DNA of 64,000 nt from Paraburkholderia sp. BL10I2N1. Lineage in GTDB: Bacteria; Pseudomonadota; Gammaproteobacteria; Burkholderiales; Burkholderiaceae. The notes below the pieces were generated by a model. That model worked only from the letters and a program-made list of their open reading frames with translations, was not told the DNA's origin and searched no databases. Shown piece by piece: positions 10,748-20,297 of the stretch. The stretch spans positions 868,001 to 932,000 of the forward strand of contig NZ_SNWA01000002.1 in assembly GCF_004361815.1 (NCBI RefSeq), given 5' to 3'. Position 1 is the first letter of the stretch; every line of letters begins with the position of its first letter. The position numbers were made by a program, and so were the translations under genes.

Positions 10748-11068
10748 GATTGTGCGGGTAATGACCAGGACTCTGAATGTACACGTTTTGAACATGATTC
10801 AGGCGCGTTGCCGTTGTGGCGGCTCGACCTCTGGCATCGGCGCGGCAATAACGGCGCGTTCGCGTGGCCTGGCTTATCCGGCCGCGAGTCAGTTTGCTGC
10901 CATGCTGGACGCAGCGGTGATGGTCCCGGCTGCCTCAAATGGGGAATGCTGCACCAGGTTGGCGATCGCCAGGATTGCCGTGTGGTCGTGCGTGCCGCTC
11001 CGGCGTGGCCCTGTCCGGCGCCGGGCGACGAACCAGGCCACAACCCTTCACGGCCAGACAACGACCGA
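10748..11068. other. Intergenic region, no gene seen
   Basis: This gap lies upstream of the permease and downstream of the Mla-type operon, both on the minus strand, so it should hold the permease promoter. No coding pattern, RNA or T-run hairpin was recognised. Confidence 0.45.
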
Positions 11069-11686
11069 TCACGCATGCAACGGCTGCGTGCCAACCCAGT
11101 TGATGACCTGCGCGACGAGATCGTCGCTGGCGGCGGCCAGTGCGCGGGCACCGCCTGCGGCATCGGGCGAACTGGCGGGCGCACGCGCGACGAACGTGCG
11201 CTGCCCGACCACCTTGCCGTCCTGAAACAACGTGGCGCGCGCGGCGACGGCGCCGTGGCTATCGGCCTGGCCGTCGAACACCTGTTCGAACTCCTGCAGA
11301 TCGACCCGCAGGACCGGCGCGTGCACGCCATCGGCGCCGGTCAATACGGTGCCGCGTGAGCTGAGCGCGGTGCGCAGACGCTGCGTCAGCAATTGCGACG
11401 GCGGCATCGTCCAGTGACTGCCCGAATACGATGCCAGCCGCTGGGCATCGGCAAAACCCAGCCGGTAGTTCAGGTTGTCCGTACTGAGCGACTCGGGTGC
11501 GGTCACGTCCAGCACCTTGACCGCCGGCATCGTGCTTGCCACAGCAAGCGGCGCTGGCGGACCGAAGTCATAGCGAATGTCCTCCACCACACCCCTCGTA
11601 CCGATGCACCCGGCAAGAACGCCGAGAGCAAGCGCGACGGTCAGCGCGGCGCCACCGGAAACCAAACGACGAATTGAGCATGACAT
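11069..11686 (-). CDS. ABC-type transport auxiliary lipoprotein (PqiC/DUF330-like)
   Basis: This 205-residue protein starts with a lipoprotein signal (ALALGVLAGC, lipobox LAGC), so it should be anchored in the outer membrane or periplasmic face. The rest matches the ABC-type transport auxiliary lipoprotein family (KVLDVTAPESLSTDNLNYRL, MPPSQLLTQRLRTAL). It is the last gene of the four-gene operon with MCE, ATPase and permease subunits, 18 bases after the MCE gene. Such proteins dock the MCE channel to the outer membrane in lipid trafficking. Confidence 0.85.
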   Translation of the reverse strand: MSCSIRRLVSGGAALTVALALGVLAGCIGTRGVVEDIRYDFGPPAPLAVASTMPAVKVLDVTAPESLSTDNLNYRLGFADAQRLASYSGSHWTMPPSQLLTQRLRTALSSRGTVLTGADGVHAPVLRVDLQEFEQVFDGQADSHGAVAARATLFQDGKVVGQRTFVARAPASSPDAAGGARALAAASDDLVAQVINWVGTQPLHA

Positions 11687-11704
11687 GGCAATGTCCCTTT
11701 TCAG

Positions 11705-12667
11705 TCATTTTGCCGCGTTGGCAGCGGGCCATGAAAAACCTGGCTCGCCCGGTCCCGGGGCGGCGGGCGTAGCGCCGAACAGCACGCTACGCGGGTTGGT
11801 GCTGAACGTATCGGCGGCACGATCGATCGAGCGCGCGGCGCTGCGCACGTCGTCGGAAAGCGAATTGACGCGCGGCAGCGTGTCGTAACCCACGCGCGCC
11901 GACAGCTCCTGCACTGTTGCGTCGATTGACGTCAAAGCCTCGCCGGCCTGTTGCGCGGCCGTGCCCACCTTGTTCAGGTTCATCTCGAACGGACCGTTCG
12001 GCCGGTTCAGGTTGGTGATCATCTGGTTCGTCGACGCAAGCATGTGGTCCAGCTGGTTCAGCGTGGCCGGCAGCTTGCCGGCGGCCGGCCCCATCTGCTG
12101 CGAAAGCGTGGCGACGCCATCGGCGGCATGCTGAAGGCTCGTGATCGTCGCCTGCAACTGGGCGTGCATCTCGGGGGACAACATGTCGTGAACGTCGTCG
12201 GCGACCCTTTCGAGCTTGCGCAGCAGGATGTCGCCGCGCAGCTGCAACTGGTCGAACAGGCCCGGACGCATCGGCAACTGCGCGACCTGTTTCGCCGACG
12301 TCGACAATGGCGACAGATCTTTGCCCGTGTCGTCGAGCTGGACGAACGCGAGACCGGTCACGCCTTGCAACGCAAGAGTCCCGAAGGTCGAATGCGTAAT
12401 CGGCGCGTGCTGGTCGACCATGATCCGGATCACGATCTGGCCCGGATGATCGCGATCGAACTTGATCGACTGCACCCTGCCGACATCCAGCCCGCGAAAG
12501 CGCACGGCGGCATCGGCGTAAAGCCCGGTCACACTGGTCCGCGCAATCAGGTCGTACGGTTCGCGCACCGACCGGTCGACGTTGAACAGGAAGGCCACCA
12601 CAGCAATCGTAAGCGTCAGCGCCACGGTGAAGAGCCCGGCCCAGAACGCATGTGATTTGTTTTCCAT
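11705..12667 (-). CDS. MlaD/MCE-domain substrate-binding subunit of lipid ABC transporter
   Basis: The 320-residue protein has one N-terminal membrane anchor (HAFWAGLFTVALTLTIAVVAFLF), then an MCE domain (YDLIARTSVTGLYADAAVRFRGLDVGRV, ALQGVTGLAFVQLDD), and a long helical C-terminal tail that would form the periplasmic needle or barrel. The start is set at MENKSH (12667); the longer upstream frame overlaps the ATPase gene in nonsense sequence. It follows the ATPase gene by 19 bases. Role: it binds phospholipid in the periplasm and links the inner-membrane ABC core to the outer-membrane partner. Confidence 0.9.
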   Translation of the reverse strand: MENKSHAFWAGLFTVALTLTIAVVAFLFNVDRSVREPYDLIARTSVTGLYADAAVRFRGLDVGRVQSIKFDRDHPGQIVIRIMVDQHAPITHSTFGTLALQGVTGLAFVQLDDTGKDLSPLSTSAKQVAQLPMRPGLFDQLQLRGDILLRKLERVADDVHDMLSPEMHAQLQATITSLQHAADGVATLSQQMGPAAGKLPATLNQLDHMLASTNQMITNLNRPNGPFEMNLNKVGTAAQQAGEALTSIDATVQELSARVGYDTLPRVNSLSDDVRSAARSIDRAADTFSTNPRSVLFGATPAAPGPGEPGFSWPAANAAK

Positions 12668-12686
12668 CGTCAGGTCCCCAGGATTC

Positions 12687-13565
12687 TCACAGCGGCACGT
12701 CGGCCGATGCCGGTTCGAGCGCCGCCGGCGGCAGCTTCGCGCGGCGCTCCGGCGGCAGCGCCTGCAAGGCGCGGCGGCCACGCAGGCCGAGGAAATACTC
12801 GCGGATGAACGGATCATCCACACCCGCCACTTCCTCGACCGGGGCGGCCACCAGCACCTTGCGCTCGGCCAGCACCGCCACCCGCGTGGACAGCGCGATC
12901 ATCGTATCCAGGTCGTGCGTCACCATCACGACCGTGAGCCCCAGCGCCCGGTGCAGCGTGCTGATCAGCTCGACGAACTCGTCCGACGCCTGCGGATCGA
13001 GCCCCGCCGTCGGTTCGTCGAGAAACAGCAGCTCCGGCTCCAGCGCAATCGCCCGCGCAATGCCCACCCGCTTGACCATCCCACCCGACAGCGCCGCCGG
13101 CATCTTCGACGCATGCCTGCACGGCAGCCCCACCATTTCCAGCTTCAGCATCACGATGTCGCGCAGCAGGTCCTCCGGCACCTTGCCCAGTTCGCGGAGC
13201 GGCTGCGCGACGTTGTCGAACACCGACAGCGACGAGAACAGCGCGCCACGCTGAAACAGCATCCCCGAACGGCTGCGCAGCAGGCGCGCGTTCTCCGGCG
13301 ACATCGTCGACGTATCCTCGCCGAACAGCTTGATGGTGCCCGCGCTCTGACGCTCGAGCCCGAGAATCTGCCGCACCAGCGTCGTCTTGCCCGAACCCGA
13401 GCCGCCCACAACCGACACGATCTCCCCGCGCCGCACCTCGAAGTTCAGGTGCTGATGGATGATCGTGCGTCCATAGCGCTTGGTGAGCTCGCGCACCTCG
13501 ATCACCGGCTCGGCGATCTCGGGCATCGGATGGCCGCGCACGGCCGGGGCGAGCGGCGCTGTCAT
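12687..13565 (-). CDS. ABC transporter ATP-binding protein (MlaF-like)
   Basis: This 292-residue ATPase shows Walker A GGSGSGKTT (residues 54-62), the Q-loop FQRGALF, signature LSGGM (about 159), Walker B LLFLDEPTAGLD and the switch His in VTHDLD. It belongs to the MlaF/Ttg2A group that powers phospholipid or hydrophobic-compound transport. Its ATG shares a base with the TGA of the permease gene (TGATG at 13565), implying coupled translation. A second start at the internal Met (residue 14) is possible. Confidence 0.92.
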   Translation of the reverse strand: MTAPLAPAVRGHPMPEIAEPVIEVRELTKRYGRTIIHQHLNFEVRRGEIVSVVGGSGSGKTTLVRQILGLERQSAGTIKLFGEDTSTMSPENARLLRSRSGMLFQRGALFSSLSVFDNVAQPLRELGKVPEDLLRDIVMLKLEMVGLPCRHASKMPAALSGGMVKRVGIARAIALEPELLFLDEPTAGLDPQASDEFVELISTLHRALGLTVVMVTHDLDTMIALSTRVAVLAERKVLVAAPVEEVAGVDDPFIREYFLGLRGRRALQALPPERRAKLPPAALEPASADVPL

Positions 13566-14698
13566 CAGATCCCCACGCGCTGGAAGAGAATCGCGAACAC
13601 CGCGTCCGCGAGAATCACGACCGTGATCGACGTCACCACCGACGCCGTCGTGCCTTCACCCAGGCTCTGCGAATTGGCCTTGATGCGAAACCCGAAGTGA
13701 CAGCCGACGATCGCGATCAGCATGCCGAACGCCACGCCCTTGCCGAGCCCGAACCACAGGTTCGCGATCGGCACCACGCCCGGCAGCGCCCGCGCGAAAA
13801 ACGACATGTCGATGCCCAGCACGATCTTCGCGGCCACCGCGCCGCCCGTCAGCGCGATGATGTTGGTCCACATCACGAGCAGCGGCATCGCAATCGCCAG
13901 CGCCAGCACGCGCGGCAGGATCAGCCGCAGACCGTGCGGGATGCCCATCACGCGCATCGCGTCGAGCTCCTCGGTGACGCGCATCACGCCGATCTGCGCG
14001 GTGATCGCCGAGCCCGAGCGCCCCGCCACCAGGATCGCCGCGAGCACCGGCCCGAGCTCGCGGATGATCGCGAGCCCCAGCAGGTTGACGATGAACTGGT
14101 TCGCGCCGAACTGCCGCAGCTGCTGCGCCGACAGGTAGCTCAGCACGATGCCGATCAGGAAACCGACCAGCGCGGTGATCGGCATGGCCCGGGCTCCCGC
14201 GTTGTAGACGTTCGCCGAGATCTCGGTCCACGGGGTGACTTTCGGGTTGCGCGCCACCAGGAGCAGATCGATCACGACGCGGCCGAACATCGCGATGCCG
14301 CCGTACAGGTGCTCGAAGAAGGAGAAGATCGTCAGGCCGAGACGCGTGAACGGATCGATGCGCAGCACCGGCTCCGGGTTGTCGCGCGCCGCGTCGAGCA
14401 GCGCGATGCGCTCGAAGATCTCGCGCTGCGTGTCGTTGAGCGCGACCAGCTCGGCCGGCATCCGGCGGCCCCAGACGCGCCATAGCGCCTGGCCGCCGAC
14501 GTGATCCATCCGGGCCACGTGCGACAGGTCCCACTGGCTGACCTTCTCGCTGGCGAGCGCGCCCAGCTTGAGCACCGCACCGCCGCGACGCGCCTTGTCA
14601 CGCGCGAGCGCGAGCGCCGTCCACTGACCGGATAGACGGACGACCTTTCCCTGGCTGCCAGCCGCGACTTCGAGGCCGGGCGGAGTATCGTGGTTCAA
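13565..14698 (-). CDS. MlaE-family permease with N-terminal STAS-like domain
   Basis: In this 377-residue protein residues 1-110 are a soluble STAS-like segment (WDLSHVARMDHVGGQALWRVWG). Residues 150-377 are the MlaE permease, with about five to six membrane helices and the family blocks ARAMPITALVGFLIGIVLSY, RELGPVLAAILVAGRSGSA and TEELDAMRVMGI. The fused STAS/MlaE form is common in Burkholderiales. It is the first gene of the Mla-type operon, followed by ATPase, MCE subunit and lipoprotein. The system should move phospholipids between inner and outer membrane and help keep outer-membrane asymmetry and solvent resistance; the direction of transport is not shown by sequence. Confidence 0.92.
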   Translation of the reverse strand: MNHDTPPGLEVAAGSQGKVVRLSGQWTALALARDKARRGGAVLKLGALASEKVSQWDLSHVARMDHVGGQALWRVWGRRMPAELVALNDTQREIFERIALLDAARDNPEPVLRIDPFTRLGLTIFSFFEHLYGGIAMFGRVVIDLLLVARNPKVTPWTEISANVYNAGARAMPITALVGFLIGIVLSYLSAQQLRQFGANQFIVNLLGLAIIRELGPVLAAILVAGRSGSAITAQIGVMRVTEELDAMRVMGIPHGLRLILPRVLALAIAMPLLVMWTNIIALTGGAVAAKIVLGIDMSFFARALPGVVPIANLWFGLGKGVAFGMLIAIVGCHFGFRIKANSQSLGEGTTASVVTSITVVILADAVFAILFQRVGI

Positions 14699-14907
14699 GG
14701 ATCGTTACACGCTGGTTGTCGGAGCGAGACCATTGTAACGAAACCCACAGCCCAACGGGCGTCTTCGCACGCCTCGACGCCGCCTCACTGACCTGTGTGC
14801 GGCGGAATCGCGACAGCAGGCGGCGGTCACCACGTTGACGCCTTCACGGCGCATGAAATACGCATCAAAGCTGCCACTACGGGACCGCACAGACGCAGCG
14901 CAGACGC

Positions 14908-15741
14908 TCAATACCTTGCCGGAATCCACTTGTAGGGATAGTCCGGCTCCTTGTATCCACCCGCCTTTTGCCTCGGGGGAAGCTCGACCTGGGGCAGCGC
15001 GATCTCTTCATAGGGAATCAGGCTCAAAAAATGCGCGATGCAGTTCAGCCGGGCGCGCCGTTTGTCGTTGCCTTCGACCACGTGCCAGGGCGACGCCTTT
15101 GTGTCGGTCGCGGCGAGCATGGCGTCACGCGCGCGCGAGTAGTCGTACCAGCGCCTGTGCGACTCCATATCCATCGGGCTCAGCTTCCAGGTTTTGCGGC
15201 CGTCGATGATGCGCTCGGAGAAACGGCGAGTTTGCTCCTCCTTGCTGACCTCGAACCAGTATTTGACCAGAGTCACACCGGAATCGATGACGTCCTTTTC
15301 CCAGGCGGGACAGAGCCGGAGAAAGCGCTGATACTGGTCGTCCGTACAGAAGCCCATGACCTTCTCGACTCCCGCGCGGTTGTACCAGCTCCGGTCGAAA
15401 ATCACGACCTCTCCGGCCGCGGGAAAATGCTCGAAGTAGCGCTGAAAATAGATCTGCGTGCGCTCCCGCTCCGATGGCGCCGGCAACGCAACGACTCGGA
15501 ACACGCGCGGGCTGACGCGCTCCGTGATCCGCTTGATCACACCGCCCTTGCCAGCCGCGTCCCGCCCTTCGAAGATCACGATGATCCTCGCTCCGGAATG
15601 CTTCGCCCAGAACTGCAGCTTGACCAGCTCGACATGGAGCTCGGTCATTTTCGCTTCATACTCCTGCCGCGAGAGCTTCGGCTTCGCCGCTGATTGCTGA
15701 CTCTCGCGCCGGCTGGACTTCCTGCCTTTCCTCTGGCCCAT
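14908..15741 (-). CDS. ppk2: Polyphosphate kinase 2 (PPK2), first copy
   Basis: The 277-residue enzyme has the PPK2 thymidylate-kinase-like fold: Walker A FEGRDAAGKGG (57-67), the catalytic DRSWYNR (116-122), lid Arg/Lys residues, and the C-terminal block KKRARLNCIAHFLS, here KRRARLNCIAHFL. PPK2 enzymes move phosphate between polyphosphate and nucleoside di- or triphosphates. The single-domain size and motifs fit class I (NDP to NTP), though class cannot be proved by eye. The N-terminus is short and basic (RKGRKSSRR). It sits 23 bases after the Na/Pi cotransporter gene on the same strand, which suggests joint expression with phosphate uptake. Confidence 0.92.
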   Translation of the reverse strand: MGQRKGRKSSRRESQQSAAKPKLSRQEYEAKMTELHVELVKLQFWAKHSGARIIVIFEGRDAAGKGGVIKRITERVSPRVFRVVALPAPSERERTQIYFQRYFEHFPAAGEVVIFDRSWYNRAGVEKVMGFCTDDQYQRFLRLCPAWEKDVIDSGVTLVKYWFEVSKEEQTRRFSERIIDGRKTWKLSPMDMESHRRWYDYSRARDAMLAATDTKASPWHVVEGNDKRRARLNCIAHFLSLIPYEEIALPQVELPPRQKAGGYKEPDYPYKWIPARY

Positions 15742-15764
15742 GATTTCACCATCAAATGAATGTA

Positions 15765-17450
15765 CTAGCGGAAATCTCTCGTGGTCTTCGCTATCGCTCT
15801 CGCAAACTGCGAAATCTGCCGGCCCTGTTCGATCAGGTCCATGGCCAGCCGGAAACTCAGCACGTCGGATTTATCAGCCAGTTGCAGTTTGCCAAGCACG
15901 ACCTGGCGCGCCGCTGCCGCCAGGTTTTCGATCTCCGCCTTCGCCGCGATGACCTGAGCCGCTTCGCTCGCCTCGGGGTCGCCAATCGTTCCGACGGCCT
16001 GTTCGAGATTCCGGATTACGGTGTCCGCGAATCGCGTCGTCGCCTCATCGCGCAATCGCGTGAGGTCGACCTGCTGCGTCAATCTTTGCTGGCTAACGGA
16101 TACCAGATTGGTCCCGACGATGCCGCTGATGCTTTCCAGATAGGTGGCAACCTGAGAGAACCCGACCATCCGCTGGCCTTCCTCCTCGGAGTGCTCCACC
16201 TGGGACAACAGGCCGATATAGTGAAGAATCTCCGACTCCAGCCGGTCGGTTTCCCTGTCCTGATCCAGCAGAAGATTGATCTCCTCGATCGTTCCGGTGG
16301 AAATCATCTGCGAGCCGCTGCGAACGATTTCCAGAACCAGTTGACCCAGACGCGTCAGTTCGAGGCGTACTCGCTGAAGCCCGAGCGAAGGCGCCGTCAG
16401 GGACGATTCGTCCAGATAGACCGGATCACCCGCCAGTTTGAGTTCCTGCGCCCGCTTCGGAACGATGATCTGGGCAAGCCTCGCGATCGGCCCGGTGAAC
16501 CAGATCAGGATCAGCGTACTTGCCACGCTGAATATCGTGTGGGTGTTGGCAACCTGGCGCGGCGTTTCGGCCGCCAGTCTCGCCACCCCTTGCAGGTCCG
16601 GGAAGGACGGCGAAACATGCCGCACCAGATCCGCCATCTGCGGGATGAAGAACACCCAGAACAGGACGCCGACGACATTGAAGATGAAATGCACCACGCC
16701 GACCTGGACCGCCTCGGCCGATTTTCCGATCGCGGCGAGTAGCGCCGTTCCGCACGTGCCGACGTTGGCGCCCAGAATCAGCGCGATGCCTGCCTCGAGC
16801 GGCATCAGACCCTGCCCCCCCAGCGCGATCACGATGGCCAGCGTCGCCGCGGAGCTTTGAACCACGGCGGTGAAGATGGCGCCCACCACGATGCCCAGCA
16901 GCGGGTTCTCCATATTCTGCATCGCGTCGATGAATGGCTGGAATGTCCGCAGCGGACGCGTCGCGTCGCCCATGAACTGGATTCCCAGAAACAGCAGGCC
17001 CAGCCCGAGAATCACACCGCCAATCTGCCGCAGCAGGTCGCGCCGCCCGAACGCATGCAGGAGAAAGCCGAGGGCCAGCATGAACGGCGTCAGTTTCGAA
17101 ACGTCGAAAGCGATGATCTGCGCAGTGACCGTCGAGCCGATATTCGCGCCCATGATCATCGGCACCGACTGTGTCAACGTCATCAACCCGGCGGAAACGA
17201 ACCCGACCATCAGGACCGTGGTGATGGTCGACGAATTCAGGAGCGCGGTAACGACGGCGCCGGCCAGCACCCCTCGGAACCGGTTCGAGGTCAGCATGCC
17301 CAGCAGCGCCTGCAGTCGCGATCCGGCGATGGCCTTCAGGCCGCCGGTCATGAATTCCAGACCGAGAAGAAAAAGGGCAAGGCCACCGATCAGGAGCCCG
17401 AACATCTGGACCAGATTCAGATTGGCGATTTCTGCGGGAGAAGGAGTCAT
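15765..17450 (-). CDS. Na+/phosphate cotransporter (NptA/PNaS type) with PhoU-like tail
   Basis: The 561-residue protein has the repeated Na/Pi-cotransporter membrane domain (GLALFLLGLEFMTGGLKAIAG, GAVVTALLNSSTITTVLMVGFVSAGLM, then GAIFTAVVQSSAATLAIVIALGGQG). The QSS/NSS motifs mark the two inverted repeats. A helical PhoU-like region covers about residues 345-561. I start it at MTPSPAE (17450), with AAAGG upstream. It imports phosphate with sodium across the inner membrane; the PhoU-like tail may tune activity. It lies between the PPK2 gene and the P-type ATPase gene, all on the minus strand. Confidence 0.9.
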   Translation of the reverse strand: MTPSPAEIANLNLVQMFGLLIGGLALFLLGLEFMTGGLKAIAGSRLQALLGMLTSNRFRGVLAGAVVTALLNSSTITTVLMVGFVSAGLMTLTQSVPMIMGANIGSTVTAQIIAFDVSKLTPFMLALGFLLHAFGRRDLLRQIGGVILGLGLLFLGIQFMGDATRPLRTFQPFIDAMQNMENPLLGIVVGAIFTAVVQSSAATLAIVIALGGQGLMPLEAGIALILGANVGTCGTALLAAIGKSAEAVQVGVVHFIFNVVGVLFWVFFIPQMADLVRHVSPSFPDLQGVARLAAETPRQVANTHTIFSVASTLILIWFTGPIARLAQIIVPKRAQELKLAGDPVYLDESSLTAPSLGLQRVRLELTRLGQLVLEIVRSGSQMISTGTIEEINLLLDQDRETDRLESEILHYIGLLSQVEHSEEEGQRMVGFSQVATYLESISGIVGTNLVSVSQQRLTQQVDLTRLRDEATTRFADTVIRNLEQAVGTIGDPEASEAAQVIAAKAEIENLAAAARQVVLGKLQLADKSDVLSFRLAMDLIEQGRQISQFARAIAKTTRDFR

Positions 17451-17561
17451 CTTGCTTTGCCTTTTGTCACGTCGCCCATTCCTGAAATGAAACATCGCCG
17501 GACGGCTGCCCGCCCTTCCGGCTTCCCGCGAGGAACGTCAGGCCGCTGCGCGCGGCATCGG

Positions 17562-20297
17562 TCACGTCGTCGCCAGGCCCGGCTTCGATGCGCGCCATCT
17601 GCGAATCACCCATTTCTCGGCTTCGACAATCAGGAAGAACACAAAGCCGCCGAGGAACAGCCATGGCCAGATTCCAGCGGGAATGGCCATCGTGCCGAAC
17701 AGATCCTGAAGCGGCAACGCATAGGTAAAAAAGAGCTGGAGGACGACGACAGCACTGATCCCCATCGGCAGATAACGATTGCCGAGATGCGCCGTGATCG
17801 ACAGCGAGGAATCGACCCGGTAGCGGGTATTGAGCAGATAGAAAATCTGACCGATCGTCAGCGTGTTAACCGCAACCGTGCGCGCGAGTTCGTCCGGCGC
17901 ATCGTTTGCCTTCATCCAGAAGAACGCCCACAGCGTCAGTGCCAGCAGACTCAAACCGACGAAGATCACCCGCCAGATCCCAAACCCGGTCAGGATGGGA
18001 CGGCCTGCCACGCCTGGCGGGCGGCGCATGACGTCCAGCTCGTGGGGCTCGAAGGAAATGACAAGACCCAGTGCGACTGACGTCACCATGTTGACCCATA
18101 GCACCTGAGGCGCCGTGATCGGCATGGTGAAGCCGGCCAGGATCGCCACCATGATGACGGCCGCCTGCGCGACGTTGGTCGGCAGCATGAAGAGAATCGC
18201 CTTCTCGATGTTGTTGTAGACCGTTCGCCCCTCGCGGACAGCGGCCGTGATCGACGCGAAATTGTCGTCGGCCAGCACCATCTCGGCGGCTTCCTTGGTT
18301 ACCTCCGTGCCCTTGATGCCCATCGCCACACCGATGTCGGCCTTCTTTAGGGCCGGCGCATCGTTCACGCCGTCGCCCGTCATTGCCACGACCTGGTTGT
18401 TTGCCTGGATCGCCTTGACGAGCCGAAGCTTGTGCTCCGGGCTTGCACGCGCGAATACGTCAACCTTCAGGACCGCCTCCTGCAGCGCAGCGTTGTTCAT
18501 CGCCTCGATCTCGACGCCAGTCAGCGCTGTCTTGCCATCACCGATGCCGAGCATTCTCGCGATCGCAGCAGCCGTGATCCTGTGGTCGCCCGTGATCATG
18601 GTGACGCGGATGCCGCCGGCGTGGCATTCCTTCACGGCTTCGATGGCTTCCTTGCGCGGCGGATCGAGCAGACCGACCAGCCCCAGCAGTACAAGCGTCT
18701 TCGGCAGATCCGCAGGCGAAAGGTTTCTACCGGCCAGACCCGGATGCTCGAGCCATGCGAGCGCCAGCACGCGCTCGCCTTGCGCCGCAAGCTGGTCTGA
18801 GGCCTTCAGAAAATGTGCAAGATCGATCGGCTGCGGGCCGCCCCTCGTCTGTTGCCGGTCGCAATGCTCGAGGATGACTTCGGGCGCCCCCTTGACGAGA
18901 AGAAACTGACCGCCGTCCGCCGCTTCGTTCAGCGTCGCCATGAAGCGGTGCTCGGACTCGAAGGGGATCGCGTCGACGCGACGCCAGGCCGCCTGCTGCG
19001 CCTGCCGTTCGAGGCCGATCTTTGTTGCGAACGGATATAGCGCGCCCTCGGTCGGATCGCCTTCGACCTTCCAGACGCCGTCCTCCTTGCGCAGTTCCGC
19101 GTCGTTGCAGAGTATCGAAACGCGCCCCATCAGATCGAGGACCGAGTCCTGATTCGCCGGTGCACCATCACGCAGAACCCGTCCATCGGGTGCATAGCCA
19201 TCGCCTTCGATCTGAAAAGCGGCCTCGGCGGTGACGGCCGACACGACCATCATTTCCATCAGTGTCAGCGTGCCGGTCTTGTCCGAACAGATCCGCGATA
19301 CGGAACCGAGCGTTTCCACCGCCGGCAGCCGGCGGATGATGGCGTTGCGTTGCGCCATGCGCTGAACGCCGATGGCGAGCGTAATCGTGATGATGGCAGG
19401 CAAGCCCTCCGGAATGAGCGAGACCGCAATGCCGACGACAGCCTGAAAGATCTCGACGAACGGCAATCCCTCGACCCATCGGCCGTAGGCGAACACCAGT
19501 GCACCGATCACGAAAATGACCGCCGTAATCGCGTAGCCGAATTTCTTGATCTGGCGCAAGAGCGGTGTCTCGAGCGAGTTGACCGCGGCCAGCATCTGAT
19601 TGATGCGCCCGAGCTCGGTTTCGCTTCCTGTCGCAACGACCAGCCCTGTGCCACGTCCGGACACCACTAGGGTTCCGGAGTAGGCCATGCTATGGCGATC
19701 CCCGACCGTCGCATGGGCCGCGACGGGGGTGACGGATTTGTCGCTCGGCACCGATTCTCCGGTTAGCGCCGCTTCCTCCATGCGCAGGTTCTTGACGTCA
19801 GTCAACCGAAGGTCGGCAGGAACCTTGTCGCCTGACTCCAGAAGGACGACGTCGCCCGGCACAAGCTGGTCCGATGCGATCATGCGGGTTTCGCCCGAGC
19901 GCAATGTTCGAGCCTCAGCGGAAAGCATGTTGCGGATCGAGTCCAGCGCCTTTTCGGCCTTGCCCTCCTGGATGAAACCGAGCAATGCGTTAACGACAAC
20001 GACACCGAGAATGATCGAGGCATCGATCCACAGCCCCAGCATCAGCTTGACGAAGCCGGCACCAAGCAAAACGTAAACCAGGACATTGTTGAACTGGCCG
20101 AGAAACTTCATCAGCAGGCTTTGTTTGCCCGATTCGGGCAATCGGTTCGGACCGTACTTTTGGAGCCGCGCAGTCGCTTCCGAGGCGTCCAGGCCCGACT
20201 GGGTGTTCACGCCTAGCTGTCTCGCCGCCTCGTCCGCGGGCACAGCATACCAGGCCTCGACCTCGCTCCGAGGTCTTGCGTTTGTCGCCTCGTTCAT
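17562..20297 (-). CDS. P-type (P2-like) cation-transporting ATPase
   Basis: This 911-residue pump has an N-terminal cation-ATPase domain (YGPNRLPE), an actuator with TGES, the phosphorylated Asp in CSDKTGTLT near residue 340, a nucleotide-binding domain, the hinge TGDGVNDAPALKKADIG, and ten predicted helices. Helix 4 keeps PEGLPA. Helix 6 reads NMVTSVALGL where SERCA-type Ca pumps have NxxTD, so the ion cannot be assigned as Ca2+; Na+ or another cation is possible. The start is ATG at 20297. The neighbours (Na/Pi cotransporter, PPK2) suggest a linked ion and phosphate homeostasis cluster. Confidence 0.9.
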   Translation of the reverse strand: MNEATNARPRSEVEAWYAVPADEAARQLGVNTQSGLDASEATARLQKYGPNRLPESGKQSLLMKFLGQFNNVLVYVLLGAGFVKLMLGLWIDASIILGVVVVNALLGFIQEGKAEKALDSIRNMLSAEARTLRSGETRMIASDQLVPGDVVLLESGDKVPADLRLTDVKNLRMEEAALTGESVPSDKSVTPVAAHATVGDRHSMAYSGTLVVSGRGTGLVVATGSETELGRINQMLAAVNSLETPLLRQIKKFGYAITAVIFVIGALVFAYGRWVEGLPFVEIFQAVVGIAVSLIPEGLPAIITITLAIGVQRMAQRNAIIRRLPAVETLGSVSRICSDKTGTLTLMEMMVVSAVTAEAAFQIEGDGYAPDGRVLRDGAPANQDSVLDLMGRVSILCNDAELRKEDGVWKVEGDPTEGALYPFATKIGLERQAQQAAWRRVDAIPFESEHRFMATLNEAADGGQFLLVKGAPEVILEHCDRQQTRGGPQPIDLAHFLKASDQLAAQGERVLALAWLEHPGLAGRNLSPADLPKTLVLLGLVGLLDPPRKEAIEAVKECHAGGIRVTMITGDHRITAAAIARMLGIGDGKTALTGVEIEAMNNAALQEAVLKVDVFARASPEHKLRLVKAIQANNQVVAMTGDGVNDAPALKKADIGVAMGIKGTEVTKEAAEMVLADDNFASITAAVREGRTVYNNIEKAILFMLPTNVAQAAVIMVAILAGFTMPITAPQVLWVNMVTSVALGLVISFEPHELDVMRRPPGVAGRPILTGFGIWRVIFVGLSLLALTLWAFFWMKANDAPDELARTVAVNTLTIGQIFYLLNTRYRVDSSLSITAHLGNRYLPMGISAVVVLQLFFTYALPLQDLFGTMAIPAGIWPWLFLGGFVFFLIVEAEKWVIRRWRASKPGLATT

